Shown here: positions 46,386-55,663 of the stretch, one piece after another
Layout: each line of letters starts with the position of its first letter
Numbering within the stretch: position 1 is the first letter of the stretch
Translations under genes and position numbers: made by a program
Source: Azospirillum oleiclasticum
GTDB taxonomy: Bacteria > Pseudomonadota > Alphaproteobacteria > Azospirillales > Azospirillaceae
Length of the DNA stretch: 64,000 bases
Direction: 5' to 3'
NCBI RefSeq assembly: GCF_013423485.1
Contig: NZ_JABFFR010000009.1
Span: 248,001 to 312,000 of the forward strand
Notes under the pieces: generated by a model
Told to the model about the DNA's origin: nothing
Seen by the model: the letters and a program-made list of their open reading frames with translations, nothing else
Database searches by the model: none

Positions 46386-47764
46386 GTGACCGTTCCGGCC
46401 TCCCCAGGAACCGACCCCTTCGACCAGCTCCACCCCGGCGTCCGGCGGTGGGTGTGGGGGCAGGAGTGGCGGGATCTGCGGGCGGTGCAGCGGGCCGCCA
46501 TCCCGCCGATCGTGGCCGGCGGGCGGGACGTGATCGTGGCGGCCCAGACCGCGGGCGGCAAGACGGAGGCCGCCTTCCTTCCACTGATCTCCCGCATCGC
46601 GGGCGAGCCGGCGGGCGGCTTCCGCCTGCTCTACGTCAGCCCGCTGAAGGCGCTGATCAACGACCAGTTCCGCCGCCTCGACGCGCCGTGCGAGGCGCTG
46701 GAGGTGCCGGTGTTCCGCTGGCACGGCGACGTGTCGGCGGCGCACAAGCGGAAGGCGCGCGAGCGGCCGGCCGGCATCCTGCTGATGACGCCGGAATCGC
46801 TGGAGGCCACCTTCGTCCGCCGCGGGCTGGAGATCCCCCGCCTGTTCGGCGCGCTCGACGCGGTGGTGATCGACGAGCTGCACGCCTTCATCGGCGCCGA
46901 CCGCGGCCGGCAGCTCCAGTCGCTCCTGCACCGGCTGGAGGTCTCGACCGACCGCCGCGTCACCCGGATACGGCCCCTTCGGCCTCGTCCCGCCGGCGCT
47001 CTACGCGGAGCTGCTGCGCGCGCTGGGCCGCCCCGAGGCCGCGCTGATCGAAAAGGCGTCCGACGGCACCCTGGTGCCGGGTCCGGCCGGAGAACGGCTG
47101 GCGGACCATTACGATTTCTACAGCGTGTTCCAGACCAGCACCGAATACCGCGTGCTCCATGGCGGAACGACGCTCGGCACCCTGCCGGTGGTGTCGCCCC
47201 TGGCGGTGGACATGACCATCATCTTCTCCGGCCGGCGCTGGCGGGTGGCGGCCGTGCTGGACCGGGAGAGACTGATCGAGGTCGAGCCCGCCAGGGCCGG
47301 GCGTCCGCCCCCCTTCGGCGGCAACGGCGGCGACCTGCACGACACGGTCGTGGAGGCGATGCGCGCGCTCTACACGGCGGACGACGTCCCGGCCTTCCTC
47401 GACGCCACGGCGCGGTCCCTGCTGGCGGAGGGGCGGACGGCCTTCGCCCGCCACCGCCTGGACCGCACGGGGCTGATCGACGACGACGGCGACCTCTGGC
47501 TTTTCCCGTGGGTGGGCACGGTGAAGCTGGGCACGCTGGCGCTCGCCCTGCGCGCCCGTGGCCTGGACGCAGCACCCCGCGGCATTTCGATCGGCATCCA
47601 CGCGTGTGGCGGGAAAGTACGACCCACACCTGACCGACAGCCTGCTCCTCCACTCCTACGCCAGCCAACGCATCGACACCACCGACCTGCCGGCCATCGC
47701 GGCCGCGGTGCGCCGGAGGGTGGAGGATACGCCCGGCAACCGGGCCGGGGGGCCGGTTCAATAA
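46386..47764 (+). pseudogene. Broken Lhr-like DEAD/DEAH helicase
   Basis: The first ~195 residues are a good helicase domain 1: Walker A AAQTAGGKTEAAFLP, MTPESLEATFVRRG and VVIDELHAFIGADRGRQL. At about 46965 the frame shifts and jumps to the C-terminal part (GYGPFGLVPPALYAELLRAL and VLHGGTTLGTLPVVSP), so domain 2 and the winged helix are deleted. A second shift near 47615 is needed to read KYDPHLTDSLLLHSYASQRI. The gene ends where the first, degenerate repeat of CRISPR array 1 begins. It is inactive as a helicase. Confidence 0.8.
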
Positions 47765-48762
47765 GGCCCCGGCCCGAAGGCCGGGGATACCGCACTGCCG
47801 GAATCCCAGATATCCGGTACCAGCCTCATGCTTCAATAAAGCCCCGGCCCGAAGGCCGGGGATACAGATGAAAGCGCCGATGTCGCCTCTCCAGATGACG
47901 TTGGTGCTTCAATAAAGCCCCGGCCCGAAGGCCGGGGATACGCGGACGCCTGATCCCGGCCTACCGCCGGCTCCACGCCGCTTCAATAAAGCCCCGGCCC
48001 GAAGGCCGGGGATACGGCGGACAACGCGCTGAGCCTGCTGTCCGACTGGGATGTGCTTCAATAAAGCCCCGGCCCGAAGGCCGGGGATACCGGGTCCGGC
48101 TTGTCGCTCGCGCTGGTGAACGAGGGCGGCTTCAATAAAGCCCCGGCCCGAAGGCCGGGGATACTAGAAGCTTGTGCTTTGTGCCTGGAATTTATCGACA
48201 ATGCTTCAATAAAGCCCCGGCCCGAAGGCCGGGGATACTTGGGTTTATTCCCACTGCTAAGGCCGCTCCATGTCATAGCTTCAATAAAGCCCCGGCCCGA
48301 AGGCCGGGGATACCGAGATTTCCGAGGCGTTTGACAAGGCGTACGCGGTCCTGGCTTCAATAAAGCCCCGGCCCGAAGGCCGGGGATACAAAGCAATGCC
48401 CTCGTTTTCCGACGCTGACAACTCCGCGCTTCAATAAAGCCCCGGCCCGAAGGCCGGGGATACACGCCGATCTGGCGCAGGATGGCCAGGACGAAGGGGT
48501 CGCTTCAATAAAGCCCCGGCCCGAAGGCCGGGGATACCCAGCCAGAATCGATCCTCGTCCCGCGCCTCGCGCAGGGGCTTCAATAAAGCCCCGGCCCGAA
48601 GGCCGGGGATACGTTCCCCCAGGCCGCCCACCCCGGCCAGCACTGGCGGGGCTTCAATAAAGCCCCGGCCCGAAGGCCGGGGATACGCGACGGCAGCCTT
48701 GGCAAGCCCCATCGACGCGACGCCGGGCTTCAATAAAGCCCCGGCCCGAAGGCCGGGGATAC
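47755..48762 (-). CRISPR. CRISPR array 1, 14 repeats (UUCG-loop type)
   Basis: There are 14 repeats of 36 bp with 13 spacers of 38-40 bp. On the plus strand the repeat begins GCTTCAATAAAGCCCCGG and ends GGCCGGGGATAC. Transcription is on the minus strand from the leader at 48763: the repeat then has an 8-bp stem CCCCGGCC/GGCCGGGG with a TTCG loop and ends in the handle ATTGAAGC. The left-most copy (47755-47790) is degenerate, as expected of the distal end. Repeat starts: 47755, 47830, 47906, 47980, 48055, 48129, 48203, 48278, 48354, 48428, 48502, 48577, 48651, 48727. Confidence 0.97.
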
Positions 48763-49000
48763 GGCCCCCCGAAAACTGCCTGCAAACTCAACGCCTTGCA
48801 AGGCGGGATTCGAGCACCCTCCGCCGAGCGGCGTTGATTTTCCGTAATCCGGCGCCCCGGCCCGTGCGACGGAGCGCCAACCGGTTGATTCACAATGTAA
48901 AAGACCGATTCGAGCGACCCCCGGGGGGTGATGCGCCACAAGGGTGCTCGCATCCGGGCGGCGGACCGCGCGCATGATAATCGCAACGTCGGCCGCAACC
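48763..49000 (-). promoter_or_regulatory. Leader of array 1
   Basis: This region is homologous to the leaders of arrays 2 and 3. Shared blocks are TTCGAGCACCC, GATTTTCCGTAATC, CACAATGT and CGATTCGAGCGACCCCCG. TTTACATTGTG on the minus strand corresponds to TTGACATTGTG in the other two. No gene is seen in 48763-49108. In-frame extension of cas4-cas1 into it is not supported. Confidence 0.75.
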
Positions 49001-49108
49001 AAGCCCTTCCCGGCCCCTGGACTCGCAAAGCCGGAGCGTGCATCATCGCCCCATGCCGCGGTGTCGGGACGAACAGGCGCCCGGCAGTTCCACCGCGAGA
49101 GACATCCC

Positions 49109-50869
<1,761 letters not shown>

Positions 50870-50902
50870 GGTCGGCACAGGGGGGGCATCGGGAGGGGCG
50901 GG

Positions 50903-51196
50903 ATGCGCGACGAGAACCTGTACGTGATCACCTACGACATCGCCGACCCCAAGCGCTGGCGCAAGGTCTTCCGGCTGATGGAGGGATACGGGGAATGGCT
51001 CCAGTTCTCCGTCTTCCAGTGCCGCCTCGGCCGGCGCCGCCTGACCGAGCTGCGCACGCAGCTGGAGACGCGCATCAAGCCCAAGGAGGACCACGTCCTC
51101 ATCCTCGACCTCGGCCCCGCCGACGGCGTGCGCCCGCGGGTGGACAGCCTGGGCAGGATCTTCGAACCCGTGGTGCGCCGGCCCACGATCGTGTAG
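50903..51196 (+). CDS. cas2: CRISPR-associated Cas2
   Basis: Cas2 (97 aa) is the ferredoxin-fold scaffold of the Cas1-Cas2 integrase. YVITYDIADPKRWRKVFRLM carries the catalytic-site aspartate at the first strand. QFSVFQCRLGRRRLTEL and the C-terminal DHVLILDLGPADG are typical. It starts 33 bases after cas4-cas1. Confidence 0.96.
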   Translation: MRDENLYVITYDIADPKRWRKVFRLMEGYGEWLQFSVFQCRLGRRRLTELRTQLETRIKPKEDHVLILDLGPADGVRPRVDSLGRIFEPVVRRPTIV

Positions 51197-51199
51197 CCT

Positions 51200-51403
51200 T
51201 CCGCCGACCGGATTCGAGCGGTCTTGTGACGCGCCACCCCCCGGGGGTCGCTCGAATCGCTCTTTGACATTGTGAATCAAGTGGTTGGCGGACGCGAGGG
51301 GAGACCCGCGCCCGTGATTCTGGAAAATGCTGCCACCGTCGCCAGGGGGTGCTCGAATCCTGCCTTGCAAACCATTGAGATCGCTTATAGATTCGGGGGC
51401 GCC
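51200..51403 (+). promoter_or_regulatory. Leader of array 2
   Basis: The gap between cas2 and array 2 holds the same leader blocks as arrays 1 and 3, inverted. Here GATTCGAGCGG and CGCTCGAATCG form an inverted repeat around ACCCCCCGGGGG, followed by TTGACATTGTGAATC (from 51265). Transcription runs rightward into array 2. Confidence 0.75.
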
Positions 51404-52486
51404 CTATCCCTGGCAGAAATGCCGGGGCTTTATTGAAGCTGGAGCGATTCGAACATGGCGACATCCGCGAAGCGCTCGCCCTATCCCTGGCAGAAATGCC
51501 GGGGCTTTATTGAAGCATAAGAAAGAACTTGGGTTTCTCCATTTAGCCAAGATCTATCCCTGGCAGAAATGCCGGGGCTTTATTGAAGCGTAGCCGGACT
51601 CAAGGGCCTGCGCTTGTTGCCCGAGGACTATCCCTGGCAGAAATGCCGGGGCTTTATTGAAGCGCCGGCATCGCCATCCACAACCTGCTGAAGACGCATC
51701 CTATCCCTGGCAGAAATGCCGGGGCTTTATTGAAGCCACAGACGATCAGAGACGCGGTGAAGCCATCACCGGAACGCTATCCCTGGCAGAAATGCCGGGG
51801 CTTTATTGAAGCGCCGCCACTTTGTACGCGGCTTCCTTGAACGCGTCGGACTATCCCTGGCAGAAATGCCGGGGCTTTATTGAAGCGTAGACCAACCGCG
51901 GGGTAGAGATGCATCCTGTCCATGGCTGCTATCCCTGGCAGAAATGCCGGGGCTTTATTGAAGCTAGGCCAGCCACGCCTCCGGCGTCTGCCAGTGGAAC
52001 ACTATCCCTGGCAGAAATGCCGGGGCTTTATTGAAGCGCAATTCTTTTCGGATCGTTGCCCGGCAATGATTGAACCACGCTATCCCTGGCAGAAATGCCG
52101 GGGCTTTATTGAAGCGGCGACGGCGGCTTCGCCACCTTCTACGGTGTGGGTGCTATCCCCGGCAGAAATGCCGGGGCTTTATTGAAGTTTTCGTGATCGG
52201 CATGGCGCACCTCGCTGTGTGCATGCCCTATCCTCGGCAGAAATGCCGGGGCTTTATTGAAGTTTTCGTGATCGGCATGGCGCACCTCGCTGTGTGCATG
52301 CCCTATCCTCGGCAGAAATGCCGGGGCTTTATTGAAGCGAGTTTCAGAAGGATACCCTCCTTCTCCGTGGAGCGCCCCTATCCCCGGCAGAAATGCTGGG
52401 GCTTTACTGAAGCACTGCCTACCAAGTCGGGTGGTGAACATTTCCATTTGCTATCCCCAGCAGAAATGCCGGGGCTTGGTTGGGGT
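51404..52486 (+). CRISPR. CRISPR array 2, about 15 repeats (GAAA-loop type)
   Basis: There are 15 repeats of 36 bp, most reading CTATCCCTGGCAGAAATG then CCGGGGCTTTATTGAAGC, with spacers of 37-42 bp. The stem is CCCTGGCA/TGCCGGGG with a GAAA loop. The last five repeats (from 52153) carry mismatches and the final one (52451) is badly decayed, so the leader is on the left. One repeat-spacer unit is duplicated: the spacers at 52189-52227 and 52264-52302 are identical. Repeat starts: 51404, 51481, 51554, 51628, 51701, 51777, 51851, 51929, 52002, 52080, 52153, 52228, 52303, 52378, 52451. Confidence 0.97.
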
Positions 52487-52600
52487 GCGTCCCCGCCGCC
52501 ACGTTTGTCGATGTCATCCGCTGGACGGCCCGGCATCATCCCGGTGTCTCAAGGGTAATGCCCGTCGCCGAAGCGAACGGCGCCGTAAGGGCGTCACGGG

Positions 52601-52816
52601 TCACAGACGCCGCAGCTCGGACAGGATCCGGCGTCCGATGCGTGGCTTGAGCGTCTTCTTGTTGGTGAGATCCACCCGCAGCCCAAGCGCCTCCGACAAC
52701 TCCATCTGAAGGCCGACATGGTCGATCAGGGTGACGCCCTCCCCAAGGTCGACGAGGATGTCCACGTCGCTGTCCTCACGCTGCTCCCCGCGGACATGGG
52801 AACCGAACACACCCAT
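52601..52816 (-). pseudogene. N-terminally truncated MNT-type nucleotidyltransferase
   Basis: Only 71 residues are available from the ATG (MGVFGSHVRGEQREDSDVDI), with the GSx10DxD metal motif of minimal nucleotidyltransferases (antitoxin MntA type). In the same frame upstream, family-like residues (ALQSRYPIRE) precede the ATG, but a stop lies 16 codons before it and no usual start codon is available. The N-terminal helix is therefore lost. The HEPN toxin partner usually next to it is not present. It looks like a remnant between array 2 and csb1. Confidence 0.65.
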
Positions 52817-52943
52817 CTCGCGGATGGGGTAACGGCTTTGCAGCGCCGGCCGAATTGCAACGCCTCAGTGCCACCACCCCTTGCACGGCAACGCAGGGGA
52901 GAATAACGTCGCCCCCACTCTCCTCTGCCTCCGGAGCCCCCCC

Positions 52944-54209
52944 ATGTCACCCACCCCTCCCTCTCCCGTCGCCCCCACGCTTGCCGATCTGCGCGACGCC
53001 GTCGCCTCTGCGGCCGCGGTGCGGGTGGTGCGGCGGCTGGGGCCGGTGGGGGATGCGGGCGATCCGGTGTTCCCGCCGACCTACGTGATCAAGGACGAGC
53101 GCGGGCGCGACGTTCCCGGCCAGCATCTGTTCGAGACGCGCCGCATCGACGGGGCGGAGACGATGACGGTGCTGCTCGACAGCGTCCAGTCCCAGGCCAA
53201 CCGGCTGGAGGAGGCGCTGCTGGCCGCGGTGGAGGACGGCGCCCGCTTCCCGCATGTGGTGGTGGATTTCGCGGCGCAGGGCATCGACGGGCTGGGGGCG
53301 ATCACCTCGCTCGACGCGCCGCACCGGCTGGCGGACGCGCTGCTGCGCGACAGCCTGCACGGCAACACGCTGTTCCGCGCCAGCGAGGCCGGGCGGTCCT
53401 GGCTGTCCGCCTCGATCCGCGACGCCACGGGGGTGTTCGCGCTCTGCCCCGCCTCGCTGCTGTTCGGCATGTGGAATTCCACCGGCGAGGGCGGCGGGCG
53501 CGGCGTGAAGTTCGCGCGCGCGATCGTGTCGGAGATGGTCGGCATCAACGCCCGCCCCGGCAAGCGCCCGTCCAGCCGCATCGACCCGGCGCGGATCGAG
53601 CGCGTGGCGGTGTACGAGGCGGCGGACAGGAGCGCCATCGCCTGGACCGCCGACGAGGCCGAGGCCGCGGGCGGCCCGGACAAGCCCAGGCCCTACAAGA
53701 AGAAGGGCCGGCCCAGCGAGATCAACCACGGCAACATCGCGCCCAGCGTGGCCGACGGCGGCGTCACCATCGACCACGCGGTGCAGAGCACCGTGCTGTC
53801 GCTGGCCGGGCTGCGCCGGCTGCGCTTCCCCGGCGCGGACCCGGCCGGGACGGCGGCCCGCAACCTCGCCGCGCGCACCCTGCTGGCCGCGCTGGGGCTG
53901 CTGGGCATGGCGCGGCTGCACGCGGAGGACCCGCAGCTCCGCTCCCGCTGCCTGCTGGTCTACGAGGACGCCGAGCCGCTGTTCGAGCTGGTGGGTTCCG
54001 GCGGCGTGCGCGCGGCCTGGAGGCTGCCGCCCGACGCGGCACTGGCGCTCTTCCGCCAAGCCGCGGCGGCGGTGGTGGAGGCCGGGCTGCCCTGGTCGGA
54101 GGAGCCCCTGCGCCTCACCCCGCACCCGCGGCTGGTGGAGCTGATCCGCCGCAGCCGGGCGGCCGAGGCCGCGGGCGAGACCGAGGACTCCCCCGCCGAC
54201 GCCGCCTGA
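52944..54209 (+). CDS. csb1: Type I-G Cas7 protein Csb1
   Basis: Csb1 (421 aa) is the RAMP backbone subunit of the type I-G Cascade and coats the crRNA. The family pattern is seen in YVIKDERGRDVPGQHLFETR, NRLEEALLAAVEDGARFPH, LFGMWNSTGEGGGRGVKFAR and the mid-region FRASEAGRSWLSASIRDATG. ATG 52944 is preferred to the upstream ATG at 52881. It opens an operon with csb2, cas3 and two further genes. Confidence 0.9.
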   Translation: MSPTPPSPVAPTLADLRDAVASAAAVRVVRRLGPVGDAGDPVFPPTYVIKDERGRDVPGQHLFETRRIDGAETMTVLLDSVQSQANRLEEALLAAVEDGARFPHVVVDFAAQGIDGLGAITSLDAPHRLADALLRDSLHGNTLFRASEAGRSWLSASIRDATGVFALCPASLLFGMWNSTGEGGGRGVKFARAIVSEMVGINARPGKRPSSRIDPARIERVAVYEAADRSAIAWTADEAEAAGGPDKPRPYKKKGRPSEINHGNIAPSVADGGVTIDHAVQSTVLSLAGLRRLRFPGADPAGTAARNLAARTLLAALGLLGMARLHAEDPQLRSRCLLVYEDAEPLFELVGSGGVRAAWRLPPDAALALFRQAAAAVVEAGLPWSEEPLRLTPHPRLVELIRRSRAAEAAGETEDSPADAA

Positions 54210-54220
54210 CGGTCGCCCCC

Positions 54221-55663
54221 ATGCTCGCCATCGCGGTGGAATACCTCACCGGCCGCGCGGTCGCCACGCGGCGGGCCGACCGCCAGACCGCGGAATGGCC
54301 GCCGCACCCCGGCCGCCTCTTCGCCGCCCTGGTCGCCACCCTGCACGAGGCCGACCTGACCGAGGAGGAGCGGGGGGCCGCGCGCGCCGCGCTGGCGTGG
54401 CTGGAAGCCCTGCCCCCGCCGGCCGTCGCCGCGTCGGACGCCGACCACCGCACCGTCGCCACCGTGTGGGTGCCGACCAACGACCGCGAGATGCCGGCCA
54501 AGGCCCCGAGGAAGGGCGACGGGCCGGAGCTGCTGGGCCTGCTGCCCGACCGCCGGCTGCGCGCCGCGCGCGCCTTCCCCTCCGTCAACCCGCGGGAACG
54601 GACGGTCGTCTTCCAATGGCCCGACGCCCCGGCCGACGCCGCCGGACGGCACGCGCCGGCCATCGACCGGCTGGCGCGCGAGGTCACCTGTCTCGGCCAT
54701 TCCTCCTCGCTGGTGCGGGCGGCGCTGTGCCCCTCCCCGCCCCCGCCGACGCTGGTGCCGGCCGAGGCCGGTGACGTCCGTCTGCGGGTGCCGCGACGGG
54801 GCCGGTTGGCGGAGCTGGAAGGCAGCTTCGCGCGCGGCCAGCGCCCCTCCCCCGGCGGCACCGCCACCTACGCGGCACCCCGCACCGACCGGGGGCCGGC
54901 CATCACTCCGGGCGACTGGATCGCCTTCGAGCGGGTGGCCGGCCCCGTCATCCCCCTGCGCGCGGCGGAGGGCGTGGCGGCGGCGGTGCGGGCGGCCCTG
55001 ATCAAGCGGGCGGCCGATCCGGTTCCCGCCTCCCTCTGCGGGCACGAGGCGGACAACACACCCACCCGCGGGCCGCGCATCGCCATCCTGCCGCTGCCCC
55101 ATGTCGGCCACACCCACGCGACCAGGGAGCTTCTGGGCTTCGCCCTGCTGCTCCCGCCCGACCTGCCGACGGCCGACCGGATCGCGCTGTACCGCGCGCT
55201 GGAGACGGTGGACGGGGACGGGGTGGTGGACGAGTTCCACAGGCTCGCCCTGGGGCCGCCCGGCCGCTGGACCATCGCCCGCCGCCCCGACCCGGCGCTG
55301 AAGACCCTGCGCCGCGACCGCTGGGAGGGACCGGCGAGGCGCTGGGCCAGCGTCACCCCGGTGCTGCTCGACCGCGTGCCGAAGCCGCAGCCCGGCCGCG
55401 ACCTCGCCGCGGTGGTCGCCGCCTCCTGCCGCTTCGCCGGGCTGCCGGAGCCGGTGGCGGTGGAGCGGGTGTCGGACCCGCCGGTGCCGGCGGTGCCTCG
55501 GGCCGGCGCCTTCCTGCTCGACAAACGGCCGGAGCGGCCGGTGCGCGTCTGCACCCATCTGGTGCTGGAGTTCGCGGACAAGGTCGCCGGGCCGGTGCTG
55601 ATCGGCGCCGGCCGCCACCGCGGCCTCGGCCTCTTCGCCCCGCTGCCGGAGGCGTCCCTGTGA
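54221..55663 (+). CDS. csb2: Type I-G Csb2 (Cas5-Cas6 fusion)
   Basis: Csb2 (480 aa) combines a Cas5-like N-terminal RAMP (MLAIAVEYLTGR, EWPPHPGRLFAALVA) with a Cas6-like C-terminal domain that cleaves the repeat. The Cas6 part begins near LCGHEADNTPTRGPRIAILP, continues with GHTHATRELLGFALLLP, and ends with the glycine-rich loop GAGRHRGLGLFAPL. Its stop overlaps the cas3 GTG start. The stand-alone gene at 59433 aligns over this whole Cas6-like part. Confidence 0.9.
   Translation: MLAIAVEYLTGRAVATRRADRQTAEWPPHPGRLFAALVATLHEADLTEEERGAARAALAWLEALPPPAVAASDADHRTVATVWVPTNDREMPAKAPRKGDGPELLGLLPDRRLRAARAFPSVNPRERTVVFQWPDAPADAAGRHAPAIDRLAREVTCLGHSSSLVRAALCPSPPPPTLVPAEAGDVRLRVPRRGRLAELEGSFARGQRPSPGGTATYAAPRTDRGPAITPGDWIAFERVAGPVIPLRAAEGVAAAVRAALIKRAADPVPASLCGHEADNTPTRGPRIAILPLPHVGHTHATRELLGFALLLPPDLPTADRIALYRALETVDGDGVVDEFHRLALGPPGRWTIARRPDPALKTLRRDRWEGPARRWASVTPVLLDRVPKPQPGRDLAAVVAASCRFAGLPEPVAVERVSDPPVPAVPRAGAFLLDKRPERPVRVCTHLVLEFADKVAGPVLIGAGRHRGLGLFAPLPEASL

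Noticed and set aside
48058..48465. Open frames of repeated protein units (YPRPSGRGFIEA and similar) in the arrays
   Set aside because: They are translations of CRISPR repeats, and the unit length and spacers explain them fully.
52881..52943. Upstream ATG of csb1 adding 21 residues
   Set aside because: The added residues have no family match and ATG 52944 gives the expected N-terminus.
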